Assembly: GCF_001556045.1 (NCBI RefSeq)
Contig: NZ_LSIC01000219.1
Location: forward strand, 1 to 64,000
Length of the DNA: 64,000 nucleotides
Reading direction: 5' to 3'
From: Bradyrhizobium sp. CCH5-F6
Lineage (GTDB): Bacteria > Pseudomonadota > Alphaproteobacteria > Rhizobiales > Xanthobacteraceae
Position numbers and translations under genes: made by a program. Under the pieces are notes generated by a model that saw nothing but the letters and a program-made list of their open reading frames with translations, had not been told where the DNA came from and searched no databases. Of the stretch, positions 27,539 to 36,719 are shown in pieces (within the stretch, counting starts at the first letter, position 1; every line of letters starts with the position of its first letter).

Positions 27539-27755
27539 TATCTCCACTCCTGTCCCGGACAAGGCGCGTCGCGAAGCGCGCGCCTCGCTCTGAGAGTCCG
27601 GGCACGGCACGCATCCCGGGCGGCTCTGTTCCCTTAACAAAACGTCAATAATACCAGTCGGTTATGGTGAACGCTTTGTTAAGCGTCGTGGTTTATTTTG
27701 TGTTGCAGGTGACGAGCCGTCACCGTTCTCGTTTGTTGTGTAAGCCGGAAGCAGG

Positions 27756-28931
27756 ATGATCGTTCGGCAGTTCATCAATTGGATCAGGACGGCGCCCGCC
27801 GGCGAGCGGGCCGAAGCAACACGGGCGTTGGCCCGGGCCTGGCTGATCTCGGACCTTTCTACAGACGACCGCATCGCCGCCGAAGGCGCGCTGCTGATGT
27901 TGCTCGACGATCCCTCGCCGCTGGTGCGGCAGGCGATGGCGGAGGCCTTCGCCCGCAGCGCCGAGGCGCCGGCCGCAATTGTCCGCGCGCTCTCGGCAGA
28001 TCAGCCGACCGTCGCGCTGCCCGTGCTCGAACATTCTCCGCTTCTGGTCGACGCCGATCTCGTCGATATCGTCGCGACCGGCAACGACGAAGTGCAATGC
28101 GCAGTCGCCCGCCGCATCGCGTTGCCGGTATCGGTCTGCGCTGCCATCGCCGAAGTCGGCTGCGCCGCTGCTGCGCTGGAGCTGATCGAGAACCCTCACG
28201 CCGAGCTCGCGCCGTTCTCCTGGGACCGCATCGTCGAGCGCCACGGCCATCTCGCCGCGATCCGCGAGGCGATGCTGGTGCTGGACGATCTGCCGGCCGC
28301 AACGCGTGCGGCGTTGGTGGCCAAGCTCTCGGAGACGCTTGCGCAATTCGTCGTGGCGCGGAACTGGCTGAGCGCGGACCGTGCCGAGCGCATCACGATC
28401 GAGGCACGTGACCGCTCCACCATGAATATCGCAGCGCGCTCGCGCGGCGAGGACATGGAGGGCCTGGTCCGGCACCTGCGCATCACCGGCCAGCTTACCG
28501 CGGGGCTGATCCTGCGTGCACTGCTCTCGGGCAATCTCGATCTGTTCGACGCGGCGCTGGCCGAACTGGCCGATCTGCCGCTGCCACGCGTGTCCGCGCT
28601 GCTGCACGAACGCGGCGGCAACAGCCTGCATGCGTTGCTCCGTCGCGCCGGGCTTCCCGAGACGACGTTTGCGGCGTTCCAGGTCGCGCTCGACGCCTGC
28701 CACGAGCAGGGCTTCGTCGACAGCGACGACGGCGCGGTGCGACTGCGCCGGCGCATGGTCGAGCGCGTGCTCACCCATTGCGAGACCGACCGTGGCGCTA
28801 CCCAGCCGCTGATGGTGCTGCTGCGCCGCTTCGCCACCGAATCCGCGCGCGAAGAAGCGCGGCTGTTCTGCGACGAGCTCGTCGCGGACGACGCGGTCGA
28901 TCCGGTTTATGATGACCTGATTGCGGCGTAG
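27756..28931 (+). CDS. DUF2336 helical-repeat protein
   Basis: Protein of 391 residues made of short alpha-helical HEAT-like repeats rich in Ala and Leu, matching the DUF2336 family by eye. Examples are LLDDPSPLVRQAMAEAFAR, LVDIVATGNDEVQCAVARR and LVRHLRITGQLTAGLILRAL. No signal or membrane segment, so likely cytosolic. DUF2336 proteins are found in Rhizobiales near chemotaxis or signalling genes, and here an Hpt and a CheY-like receiver lie just downstream on the other strand. ATG at 27756 has GGAAGCAGG directly upstream. A family A palindrome lies 19 bp past the stop. Confidence 0.82.
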   Translation: MIVRQFINWIRTAPAGERAEATRALARAWLISDLSTDDRIAAEGALLMLLDDPSPLVRQAMAEAFARSAEAPAAIVRALSADQPTVALPVLEHSPLLVDADLVDIVATGNDEVQCAVARRIALPVSVCAAIAEVGCAAAALELIENPHAELAPFSWDRIVERHGHLAAIREAMLVLDDLPAATRAALVAKLSETLAQFVVARNWLSADRAERITIEARDRSTMNIAARSRGEDMEGLVRHLRITGQLTAGLILRALLSGNLDLFDAALAELADLPLPRVSALLHERGGNSLHALLRRAGLPETTFAAFQVALDACHEQGFVDSDDGAVRLRRRMVERVLTHCETDRGATQPLMVLLRRFATESAREEARLFCDELVADDAVDPVYDDLIAA

Positions 28932-28949
28932 CTGGACCCGCAAAAGCTG

Positions 28950-29027
28950 TCATTGCGAGCGCAGCGAAGCAATCCAGACTCTTTCCGCGCAGGGATTCTG
29001 GATTGCTTCGCTGCGCTCGCAATGACG
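28950..29027. repeat. Palindromic repeat, family A copy 2
   Basis: Left arm GTCATTGCGAGCGCAGCGAA (28950 on) and its near-perfect reverse complement ending at 29027 form a foldback of about 30 bp per arm with an 18-base loop. It is placed between two convergent genes (stop at 28931 and stop at 29048), so it could serve as a bidirectional 3' end. Second copy of the element at 588-672. Confidence 0.85.
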
Positions 29028-29047
29028 AGACGAGAGACCTGCGAAGC

Positions 29048-29626
29048 CTACTCCGCCGGCGCGATGCTCGGGGCCAGGATCACCTCGAGATGCTCCGGGC
29101 GGTCGCGGTTGACGTGGGCGAGATAATCGTCCGCGACCTTGCGCAGGCGGCGGCTGAGCTCGGCCGAGACGCTGCTGCTGTCGAGCCTGGTGTTCTCGTG
29201 CACGATGGCGAGAATGGCGTTGATGTGGTGCGTGAAGAGCTCGGCCGGCACCTTTGCCAGATCAGGCGCGTGCTCGATGACGCGACACAGGCTCTCGGCG
29301 ATTCCAGCCGCCGAAGGAAAGCCGAAAGTCGCCGCATCGCCCTTGATGTCGTGTGCGGCGTGGAACATCTCGTCGCGCAGCTTCTTCGTGAAGCCGTCCT
29401 TCTGCACGGCAGCCCAGGCGGCGGACAGTCGCTCGACCTCGATCGCCATCCAGTCCTCGAACTCACCGGCGAGGCTCGCGAGCGCCTGTTCGGCGCGGGC
29501 GACCGGATCGTCCATGTCCTTTTCTTCGACGCGGCGCAGGACCTTGCGCAGCGGGTTGGGCTGGGTGATGACGTGATGCGTGGCGAAGGCTTTGACCTCG
29601 ATGTCCTTTGCGCTGTTCCTCGCCAT
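29048..29626 (-). CDS. Hpt-domain phosphotransfer protein
   Basis: Protein of 192 residues carrying a histidine phosphotransfer domain. The signature is EMFHAAHDIKGDAATFGFP with phospho-acceptor His92 and the H-x-x-K-G pattern (Lys95, Gly96), followed by helical segments IAESLCRVIEHAPDLA and INAILAIVHENTRLD. It should relay phosphate between a hybrid kinase and a receiver. The receiver gene just upstream on the same strand (28 bp gap) is the obvious partner; no kinase is in the window. ATG at 29626 has GAGGCAGG upstream. The first 40 residues are a less conserved leader. Confidence 0.88.
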   Translation of the reverse strand: MARNSAKDIEVKAFATHHVITQPNPLRKVLRRVEEKDMDDPVARAEQALASLAGEFEDWMAIEVERLSAAWAAVQKDGFTKKLRDEMFHAAHDIKGDAATFGFPSAAGIAESLCRVIEHAPDLAKVPAELFTHHINAILAIVHENTRLDSSSVSAELSRRLRKVADDYLAHVNRDRPEHLEVILAPSIAPAE

Positions 29627-29654
29627 GATACCTGCCTCGGTTGAAGACGTTGCG

Positions 29655-30200
29655 CTAGATGGAGGAGCGGGCCTTGTCGAGCAGCGAGGGCTGCTGCAGC
29701 ACCTCGTGCTTTTCGCCCACGCGGCGCTCGGGACCCATATAGGCGGAGTTGGTGTTGCGGCGCCGGTCGGGCCCGAAATAGGTCTTGGTCTTGATGAAGG
29801 GGCGGGGGTTGGCGACCACGTTGAGGATGCGCTGGTAGAGACCCTTTGCCGAGATCGGCTTGGCCAGGAATTCGGTGACGCCGGCATCGCGCGCCACCGT
29901 GACGCGGCGCTTCTCGGAATGACCGGTCAGCATGATGATCGGTGCGTAAGGATTGCCCTTGGATTCCGGCTGCCGGATCATCTGCGCGAGCTCGAGCCCG
30001 TCGAAGATCGGCATGGCCCAGTCGGTGATGACGATGTCGGGCACGTAGTGGCTGTACATTTCGAGCGCGGTCGCGCCGTCCTCGGCTTCATAGACCTCGC
30101 GCGCGCCGAAGGAATGCAGCAGCGTCCGCAGGATGCGGCGCATGTGCGGATTGTCGTCGCAGACGAGGAAGCGCAGCTTGTTGAAGTCGATACGGAACAT
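29655..30200 (-). CDS. CheY-like response regulator
   Basis: Receiver protein of 181 residues with no DNA-binding output domain. Acidic pocket Asp15-Asp16 (FLVCDDNPHMRR), phospho-acceptor Asp60 (DIVITDWAMP), Thr92 (MLTGHS) and Lys114 (FLAKPIS) are all present, so it should be phosphorylatable. The C-terminal ~50 residues contain two related motifs, FGPDRRRN and MGPERRVGEK, a tail seen in alphaproteobacterial receivers of this type. The Hpt gene follows 28 bp downstream in the same direction, suggesting a two-gene relay operon. The first residues MFRIDFNKLR are typical. Confidence 0.93.
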   Translation of the reverse strand: MFRIDFNKLRFLVCDDNPHMRRILRTLLHSFGAREVYEAEDGATALEMYSHYVPDIVITDWAMPIFDGLELAQMIRQPESKGNPYAPIIMLTGHSEKRRVTVARDAGVTEFLAKPISAKGLYQRILNVVANPRPFIKTKTYFGPDRRRNTNSAYMGPERRVGEKHEVLQQPSLLDKARSSI

Positions 30201-30372
30201 GACGCCCGGGCCAAAAGCGGGTCAACCTTCGTTAACCATATCGTGGCGGGAGTTAATGAAGGGTTGCCGCTGCGTTTACCGGTCCATCGAAGCAGATGCG
30301 TTGAAATATCGTATTTCTGCCATTTTTTATTGTAAAACAATAAAAATACTCAGTCGAACGGGAGCTACTCCG

Positions 30373-30936
30373 ATGAGCGTGATCGTGTTTCCTTTTCCTG
30401 TGCCAGCCGAGCCGCGGTTGCGGCGTATCGGGCGGATCGTCAGCGTCGGAGCGCTCGTCTGCGTCGCGGGAGCGGTGCTCGCGGTGCCCTTGCTCTGGTC
30501 GAGCGACGAGGTGCTACGGCACTGGATCGCGACCCAGTCCCCACTGGGGGCCCGGCCGTTCACGCTCGATTCCGGTACGCGCCTCGCCGGCGCGTTGATC
30601 AGCCTGATCGGCCTTGCGCCTGTTATCTACGCCCTGCTGCAGCTCTCGATGCTGTTCTCTCGTTTCGCTCGCGGCGAGGTGTTCGTGACCGACAATGCCT
30701 GGCGCATCCGCCGAATGGGCCTAGCGCTGATCGGCAATGCGTTGATCTCACCGTTGGTGCAGATGCTCACCACGATCAACCTGACGCACGCCAACCAGCC
30801 CGGCCAGCTCGTAGTCATGTTCGGTATCGAACAGTCGCATGTGCTGTCGGTGCTGAGCGGCCTCGCGCTCGTCGCCTTCGCAACGGTGATGGCCGATGCC
30901 GTTCGTGCGTGGAACGAGAACAGTGAGATCATCTGA
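30373..30936 (+). CDS. DUF2975 membrane protein
   Basis: Inner-membrane protein of 187 residues with four hydrophobic segments, matching the DUF2975 layout. Segments are IVSVGALVCVAGAVLAVPLL, LAGALISLIGLAPVIYALL, MGLALIGNALISPLVQML and VLSVLSGLALVAFATVMAD. RFARGEVFVTDNAWRIRRMG between helices 2 and 3 is the most conserved family stretch. ATG at 30373 follows CGGGAG. A small XRE regulator starts 2 bp after the stop; this pair is a widespread two-gene unit of unknown function, with the regulator presumably controlling the operon. Confidence 0.85.
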   Translation: MSVIVFPFPVPAEPRLRRIGRIVSVGALVCVAGAVLAVPLLWSSDEVLRHWIATQSPLGARPFTLDSGTRLAGALISLIGLAPVIYALLQLSMLFSRFARGEVFVTDNAWRIRRMGLALIGNALISPLVQMLTTINLTHANQPGQLVVMFGIEQSHVLSVLSGLALVAFATVMADAVRAWNENSEII

Positions 30937-30938
30937 CC

Positions 30939-31193
30939 ATGCCGATCATCGTCAACCTCGACGTCATGCTCGCCAAGCGCAAGATCAGGTCGCGCGAACT
31001 TGCCTCGCGCATTGAGCTCACGGAAGCGAATGTCTCCCTGCTCAAGTCGGGCAAGGTGCGCGGCATCCGCTTCGATACGTTGGAGCGAATCTGCGCCGTG
31101 CTGGACTGCCAGCCCGGCGATATCCTCGAATACGTCGCCGACAACGCGGTTGGCGCGTTAGGGCCTCGCGCGGACGGCCAGAAATCGGCCTAG
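30939..31193 (+). CDS. XRE-family regulator, DUF2975 partner
   Basis: Helix-turn-helix protein of 84 residues: IVNLDVMLAKRKIRSRELA, then the recognition region TEANVSLLKSGKVRGIRFDT and the closing ICAVLDCQPGDILEYV. This is the short Cro/C1 (HTH_26) form regularly found directly after DUF2975 genes. Start ATG 30939, 2 bp after the upstream stop, implying translational coupling. Likely represses its own operon. Confidence 0.9.
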   Translation: MPIIVNLDVMLAKRKIRSRELASRIELTEANVSLLKSGKVRGIRFDTLERICAVLDCQPGDILEYVADNAVGALGPRADGQKSA

Positions 31194-31227
31194 CCAATCC
31201 TTCAAATCCAGACTGGAGATGCCTGCG

Positions 31228-31833
31228 ATGAACCGCCTTGCGCGCGTTCTCTTGAATGCGGCTGCGCTCGTGCTTGCCGGATGTGGCTCGGTGCCGTTGA
31301 CATCAATTCCGCCGCTGGCCCGCATCGATGCCAAGACGACCGATTTGTCGATGTTACGGGTCGCCATCCAGCTACCCGAGACTCTGCGACCGCGCTCGGG
31401 CGGCGTCAAACTTGATGTCGTCACCAAGCTGACGGGCGAGGCAGAAGCAAGAACCAGCTTCGCCATGATGGAGATCAGCGAAGCCCGCGAGCGCGCCGGC
31501 CTGCAGGCGCCGCCGCAGGGAGCTTCGATCCACGCCTATCGTTTGTCGCCAGCGGATGCGGCGCGCTTCGAGGCGCTGCGTGCGTCGATGATCGAGCAGG
31601 GCAAGCAAGGCAAGCGCGGGTCGATGGGGCTCGGCGTCGGCGCCAGGGAATTCTGCCGCGCGAAGGCAGCACCTCAGACATCGCTGCCCGTGACGATCTA
31701 TCTGATGACATCAGAGACCAAGAGCTTCGTTCCCGTCGTCAGGGATTTCGACCTGCTGAGCGATCCTGCAATGGCAGGCGGGCTGGCATCAATTCAGCCG
31801 TGCGGCAGTGAGCCGCGCGCTGAATCTCAATAG
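31228..31833 (+). CDS. Predicted lipoprotein, unknown function
   Basis: Protein of 201 residues with a lipoprotein signal ([11 protein letters not shown], lipobox LAGC). The mature part contains [20 protein letters not shown], a region with the look of a beta-rich domain, and ends with a second Cys (IQPCGSEPR). No family recognised. ATG at 31228 is preferred because GGAG at 31215-31218 overlaps the alternative ATG at 31219. The stop overlaps the end of the convergent NAD kinase gene by 7 bp. Confidence 0.72.
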   Translation: MNRLARVLLNAAALVLAGCGSVPLTSIPPLARIDAKTTDLSMLRVAIQLPETLRPRSGGVKLDVVTKLTGEAEARTSFAMMEISEARERAGLQAPPQGASIHAYRLSPADAARFEALRASMIEQGKQGKRGSMGLGVGAREFCRAKAAPQTSLPVTIYLMTSETKSFVPVVRDFDLLSDPAMAGGLASIQPCGSEPRAESQ

Positions 31834-32606
31834 CCGAATTGCTCGCGCAGAATACGCTCTTCCAGGCTGTGGCCGGGGTCGAACAGCATCCGCATCGAAA
31901 TGGTCTTGTCGGAGAGCACCTCGACGCGGCGGACGTCCCGCACCTCGTCGTGGTCGGCGACCGCCGCCACCGGCCGCTTGTCGCCCTCCAGCACCTCGAT
32001 CACGACATAGGCCGTGTTGGGCAGAAGCGCGCCGCGCCAGCGGCGCGGGCGGAAGGCGCTGATCGGCGTCAGCGCCAGCAGCGCGGCGTTGATCGGCAGG
32101 ATCGGCCCCTGTGCGGACAGGTTGTAGGCGGTCGAGCCGGCCGGCGTCGCCACCATGATGCCGTCCGCGATCAGCTCGGACATGCGCTCGCGCTCGTCGA
32201 TCAGGATCCGCAGGCGCGCGGCCTGGTAGGTCTGCCGGAACAGGGCGACCTCGTTGATGGCGTGGTGCAGGTGGACGCGGTCGTTGACGTCGGTCGCGCG
32301 CATCAAGAGCGGATTGATCTCGGATTCGTGAGCGGCCTCGAGCCGTGCGCGCAGATCGTGGGTCGAGTATTCGTTCATCAGGAAGCCGACGGTGCCGCGA
32401 TGCATGCCGTAGATCGGCTTTCCCGTCCGCATGTTCTGATGCAGCGTCTGGAGCATGAGCCCGTCGCCGCCGAGTGCGACAACGACGTCGGCTTCTCCGA
32501 GGTCGCAATTACCATAGTCCCTGGTGAGCTGGCTGAAGGCGGCCTGCGCCTCGCTGCTCGGGCTGGCGACGAAGGCGATCCGGTCGTATCGCGAGGGCTT
32601 TGTCAT
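31827..32606 (-). CDS. nadK: NAD kinase
   Basis: Cytosolic enzyme of 259 residues that phosphorylates NAD to NADP. It has the catalytic/NAD-binding GGDG (46-49 in [13 protein letters not shown]), [12 protein letters not shown] with the conserved N-E pair, INEVALFR, and [18 protein letters not shown], the family's NAD-binding loop. Length is at the short end typical of alphaproteobacteria. Single gene with about 250 bp to the next gene upstream. Confidence 0.97.
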   Translation of the reverse strand: MTKPSRYDRIAFVASPSSEAQAAFSQLTRDYGNCDLGEADVVVALGGDGLMLQTLHQNMRTGKPIYGMHRGTVGFLMNEYSTHDLRARLEAAHESEINPLLMRATDVNDRVHLHHAINEVALFRQTYQAARLRILIDERERMSELIADGIMVATPAGSTAYNLSAQGPILPINAALLALTPISAFRPRRWRGALLPNTAYVVIEVLEGDKRPVAAVADHDEVRDVRRVEVLSDKTISMRMLFDPGHSLEERILREQFGY

Positions 32607-32859
32607 GGCTTCCCGGGCAGTGCCGCTGGCTCGAGTAAGTTCCGCCGGGCTCGTCTATACGAGGTAGGCCTGCATTGTCGAGGAGGACCGCCTTCCAAAG
32701 CTAACGGAGACTGTCCATCCGGATTTGGACACGACCGTGCGATCTGGACCTGGACGGCGCCTTCAGGCCCCGCCAGACCAATGATCCCCCAAACCGTCGC
32801 AATTCCGCGCTAATCCTTCCGTCCGCACCGGCTGTCACAGCCGGGCAGGGAGAACGATC

Positions 32860-34428
32860 ATGGTCACGAATTTACAGATGCTGCGCCGCGCGAGCCTGGT
32901 GCTGGCGGTGTCGGCTCTTGCGCTTTCGGGCGTTGCACGCGCGGATGATCCGCCGCAGCCGCGCGCCGAGGCGGCATCGTCGGCCGGACAGAAGGGCGGT
33001 CGCAGCAGCAACGCGCAAAGCGTGACGCAGGCTTCCCCATCGGCGGCCGATGCGCGCCGTCTCCCGCCGGATTCGACCACGAAACAGACGCTCGATCTGC
33101 CCGGCCGAACCCTCAACTTCGCCGCGACTGCCGGGTCGATCCGTGTGTTCGACGGCAAGGGCGAGCCGCTGGCCGACATCGCCGTCACCTCCTATGAGCT
33201 CGACGGTGCCGACCGCGCGACGCGCCCCGTGACGTTTCTGTTCAATGGCGGGCCCGGCGCGTCCTCGGCGTGGCTCCAGTTCGGCGCGGCCGGTCCGTGG
33301 CGGCTGCCGCTCGACGGCGAGGCGCTGTCGCCCTCGGCCTCGCCCGAGGTGAAGCCCAACGCGGAGACCTGGCTCGACTTCACCGATCTGGTCTTCATCG
33401 ATCCCGTCAGCACCGGCTACAGCCGCTTCGTCGCCAGCGGCGAGGATGCGCGCAAGTCATTCTACTCCGTCGACGGCGACGCCAATTCGATCGCGCTCGT
33501 GATCCGCCGCTGGCTCGAGAAGCACGACCGGTTGGTCTCGCCGAAATACGTCGCGGGCGAGAGCTATGGCGGCATTCGCGGACCCAAGGTGGTGCGCCAG
33601 TTGCAACTCCAGCACGGCGTGGGTGTCAGGGGATTGATCCTGGTCTCGCCGCTGCTCGACTTCCGCGAATTCACAGGCACGAGCCTCCTGCAATATGTCG
33701 CGACGCTGCCGAGCTATGTCGCGGTCGCGCGCGAAGCCAAAGGCCCGGTCAAGCGTGCCGACCTCGCCGACGTCGAGGCTTACGCGCGCGGCGAATTCCT
33801 GACCGATCTCGTCAAGGGCGAGGCGGACAAGGAGGCGACCAATCGGCTTGCCGACAAGGTCGCCGCGCTCACCGGCATCGACCAGGCGGTGAGCCGCAGG
33901 CTCGCCGGCCGTTTCGATGTCGGCGAATTCCGCCGCGAATTCGATCGCAACAATGGCAAGGTGACGGGACGTTACGATGCCTCAGTGCGTGGCTTCGATC
34001 CGTATCCGGATTCCACCAGCTCACGCTTCGGCGATCCCTCGGGCGATGCGCTTCAGGCGCCGCTGACGAGCGCCGCCGTCGACGTCCTGACGCGCAAGCT
34101 CAACTGGCGGCCCGACGGCTCCTATGAAGTCCTGAACGGCGCGGTCGAAGGCCAGTGGGATTTCGGACGTGGCATCAACCCGCCGCAATCGGTCTCCGAG
34201 CTGCGCCAGATCGTCGCCACCGATGCGAAGCTGAACGTGCTGGTCGCGCACGGCCTGTTCGATCTCGCCACGCCCTATTTCGGAACGAAGCGGGTGCTCG
34301 ACCAGTTGCCGGCCTTCGTGACGCAGCGCGTGAAGTTCGTCGTCTATCCCGGCGGCCACATGTTTTATTCGCGTGATGGTTCGCGGCAGGCATTCCGGAG
34401 CGAGGTCGAGGCGCTCATTCGGGAATAG
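32860..34428 (+). CDS. Serine carboxypeptidase, peptidase family S10
   Basis: Secreted S10 peptidase of 522 residues. Signal peptide cleaved near VARADDPP. The fold landmarks are FLFNGGPGASSAWLQ (oxyanion glycines), DFTDLVFIDPVSTGYSR, catalytic Ser in VAGESYGGIRGPKV, catalytic Asp in VAHGLFDLATPYFGTK and catalytic His in YPGGHMFYSRDGSR. It should remove C-terminal amino acids from peptides in the periplasm or outside the cell. The first 55 mature residues are Ala/Gln/Ser-rich. ATG at 32860 has GGGAGAA upstream. Its 3' end overlaps the convergent serine hydrolase by 14 bp. Confidence 0.93.
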   Translation: MVTNLQMLRRASLVLAVSALALSGVARADDPPQPRAEAASSAGQKGGRSSNAQSVTQASPSAADARRLPPDSTTKQTLDLPGRTLNFAATAGSIRVFDGKGEPLADIAVTSYELDGADRATRPVTFLFNGGPGASSAWLQFGAAGPWRLPLDGEALSPSASPEVKPNAETWLDFTDLVFIDPVSTGYSRFVASGEDARKSFYSVDGDANSIALVIRRWLEKHDRLVSPKYVAGESYGGIRGPKVVRQLQLQHGVGVRGLILVSPLLDFREFTGTSLLQYVATLPSYVAVAREAKGPVKRADLADVEAYARGEFLTDLVKGEADKEATNRLADKVAALTGIDQAVSRRLAGRFDVGEFRREFDRNNGKVTGRYDASVRGFDPYPDSTSSRFGDPSGDALQAPLTSAAVDVLTRKLNWRPDGSYEVLNGAVEGQWDFGRGINPPQSVSELRQIVATDAKLNVLVAHGLFDLATPYFGTKRVLDQLPAFVTQRVKFVVYPGGHMFYSRDGSRQAFRSEVEALIRE

Positions 34429-35803
34429 GGCGCCGCTTGCGCGGCTTGTATCGTCGCGCGATCTCGCGTGCCACGGCGCTCGCCGGCTTGACGTTCGCGC
34501 CAGCGATCCAGATGTCGCTGACCTTGCCGCGCGCGTTGCGGACGCGGCGCACCGGCTCGCCGTGGCTGGCATAGCCGGCAGCCCAGGCGAGCTTGCCTGT
34601 GTCGCGGCCGGTGACCTCGATCTCGGCGGCATCCATGAACGGATTGCTGAACTGCGGATTGGCGACGAGCACACGGTTGCCCGCGGGGACGAGATCGGTC
34701 GCCCCCCAGATCGTCCACCAGCGGCCGGTCCAGTCGCGCACGCGCCGGTCCGGCCCGCCGCGCGTCTGGAACACGCGCAGGATCTGCATCGCGCCGTCCA
34801 TCCAGACCGGTGCCGCACCGTCGATGGAGTTGCTGAGGATGCTGATCGCGAGCTCGCAAGCCGGAATGCAACAGGTCCGGGAGATGTAGCCCTGGAAGCC
34901 GCCGCCATGGCCGAACCAGTCCCAGCCGTCGGTCTTGCCGGCATTGACGCCGAGGCCGTAATGGGCCTCGAAGCTCTGCGGGATGCGCCAATGGTGCCGC
35001 GTCATCTCGCGGCGGCTCGCGAGCGAGATCACGCTCTTCTTCGCGTTGGGGGCCAGCTGCGCGAAGAAGCGGGCGGTATCGGCGGCGGTGGCGACGAAGC
35101 CTGCGGCTGATGCCATCGCATGTGCGGGATTGTCGCCGGGGATCACGCAGCGCTCGCCTAACGGCATCTTTCGCGTATGGCCTCGCGCGAGCGCCGCGCC
35201 CCTGGGAAGCGGTGCGTCGGGCTCGGTCTCCCGCAAGCCGGCCGGTTCGATGATCTCACGCTTGATCCAGACCGGGTAGGGCTCCCTGGTCACGGCTTCG
35301 ATCACGAGACCGATCAGGCCGAACCCGTGATTGGAATATTTGAAGCGGGTGCCGGGCTCGATCGCTGTGCCCAGCTTCAATTCCGCAAGCAGCTCCCTGG
35401 CGTCGAGATAGGGGCGGCTGTCGATGAACTGGCCGGAATCGGCGCCGTCGCGCGTCAATCCCGCGCTGTGCGAGAGCACTTGCGCGATGGTCGTCTCGGC
35501 GACGCGCGGATGCAGGCCGTCGACATATTGGCCGACCGTGTCGTCGAGCCGGATCTTGCGCTGCTCGCGCAGCTTCATGATGCCGGCCGAGGTGAAGCTC
35601 TTGGAGTGGGAGGCGATGCGGAAGCGGTGGCGCGGGGTGAGCTTCTCGCCGGTATCGAGATTGGCGAGGCCGAACGCGTGCTCGGCGACGATCTTGCCGC
35701 GATGCGCGAATGCGACGATGACGCCCGGCTGCTGCAACGTCGTCTGCTGGAATTCGATCCAGGAGCCGATGTAGTCGATCGCGGACCGCAACCACTTGTC
35801 CAT
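34415..35803 (-). CDS. Serine hydrolase, beta-lactamase/D-aminopeptidase-like
   Basis: Beta-lactamase-fold hydrolase of 462 residues. SxxK is S65-HS-K68 (FRIASHSKSF), the second motif is YSN (RFKYSNHGFGLIG) and the third is HGGGFQGY, so all three active-site elements are intact. A C-terminal ~110-residue domain follows the catalytic part, as in D-aminopeptidase-like members. No signal peptide is seen when starting at ATG 35803 (MDKWLRSAIDYIG), so it may be cytosolic; an in-frame start at 35866 is possible but lacks support. Unlike the family member at 3305, this one keeps Tyr-x-Asn. Substrate unknown. Confidence 0.87.
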   Translation of the reverse strand: MDKWLRSAIDYIGSWIEFQQTTLQQPGVIVAFAHRGKIVAEHAFGLANLDTGEKLTPRHRFRIASHSKSFTSAGIMKLREQRKIRLDDTVGQYVDGLHPRVAETTIAQVLSHSAGLTRDGADSGQFIDSRPYLDARELLAELKLGTAIEPGTRFKYSNHGFGLIGLVIEAVTREPYPVWIKREIIEPAGLRETEPDAPLPRGAALARGHTRKMPLGERCVIPGDNPAHAMASAAGFVATAADTARFFAQLAPNAKKSVISLASRREMTRHHWRIPQSFEAHYGLGVNAGKTDGWDWFGHGGGFQGYISRTCCIPACELAISILSNSIDGAAPVWMDGAMQILRVFQTRGGPDRRVRDWTGRWWTIWGATDLVPAGNRVLVANPQFSNPFMDAAEIEVTGRDTGKLAWAAGYASHGEPVRRVRNARGKVSDIWIAGANVKPASAVAREIARRYKPRKRRPIPE

Positions 35804-35857
35804 TGCGCACCAGTTTGTGTGGGAAAACAAGGTACGCGAAGCTAGCCGAGAAAGCGG

Positions 35858-35888
35858 AACGGGCACAACCCGGAAGGTTGTGCCCGTT
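35858..35888 (-). terminator. Hairpin after TPR gene
   Basis: A perfect 13-bp stem (AACGGGCACAACC / GGTTGTGCCCGTT) with a 5-base loop lies 39 bp past the minus-strand stop at 35927. It is followed on the minus strand by CCGCTTTCTC. Probably ends the TPR transcript before the downstream hydrolase gene. Confidence 0.65.
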
Positions 35889-35926
35889 CTCGTCGTTTAA
35901 AACGCCAGGTCGCTATAGACCACTTC

Positions 35927-36469
35927 TTAGTAGACGAGCGTCGCGCCGGTCGGCTTGTCGAGCGCGGCGGCGAGCGAGCGATACTCCGAGCTATCGGTGC
36001 CGGCGAGCGAGGCGATCTTGTTCAGGTGATATTGCGCCTGCTCGCGGTTGCCTTGCTCGAGCTGCCAGAGGCCGTAGTATTGCCAGGTGCGGACGTGGTT
36101 CGGATCGTCCTTCAGCGCCAGCTCGTAATAGGTCTTCGACGACTGGTAATCGCCGAGCTTGCGATAGGAGTAGCCGATCAGATTGGCGACATCGGCGACG
36201 TCGTCGCGCTTGAGCGACTTCAGCTGGTCGATCGCGCCGGTGTAGTCGTGGCGGTCGTAGATCGCGGTGTAGGCGGTGCGATAGGCTGCCAGGAATTTGG
36301 GATCGCTGACGGAGGAGCTCTTCTTTTTCCCCTTCTTGGTCGACGTGTCCGACTTCGGCGGCGACGAAGGTTCATCGCTGCCGGCGGCATAGGCGGTGGT
36401 CAGCATCGGCCCGGCCGCCAGCGCCATCGAGACCAGTCCCGGCACCAGAAGCATTGAGAGTCTGCGCAT
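35927..36469 (-). CDS. Secreted TPR protein
   Basis: Protein of 180 residues. Signal peptide (MRRLSMLLVPGLVSMALAAG...YAAGSD) is followed by a Ser/Lys-rich linker and about three TPR-like helical pairs (TAIYDRHDYTGAIDQLKSL, LIGYSYRKLGDYQSSKTYYE, ALKDDPNHVRTWQYYG). Such small periplasmic TPR proteins usually act as assembly adaptors; no partner is visible nearby. A strong hairpin follows. Confidence 0.8.
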   Translation of the reverse strand: MRRLSMLLVPGLVSMALAAGPMLTTAYAAGSDEPSSPPKSDTSTKKGKKKSSSVSDPKFLAAYRTAYTAIYDRHDYTGAIDQLKSLKRDDVADVANLIGYSYRKLGDYQSSKTYYELALKDDPNHVRTWQYYGLWQLEQGNREQAQYHLNKIASLAGTDSSEYRSLAAALDKPTGATLVY

Positions 36470-36719
36470 TGATGTTCTCCCGTATGGAACGTGGCGATCC
36501 TACACGATTGCCTGAAGACCGGAACACCCGTGGGGCAAAAACATTCCCGCTTGGCACGATCTATTCGTCCGGTCCGGAGATGACAAACGCGTCATCGAGA
36601 TGAACGGAAGCCTGCAACGGCCTTCAGAACCGGTTCAGTGGGGGGCTCCTAGGCTCACACCACGATCGAAGGGGTGACGAGAGGGCGCCGCCTCAAGATC
36701 CTTCCAAGAGGAGACCACC

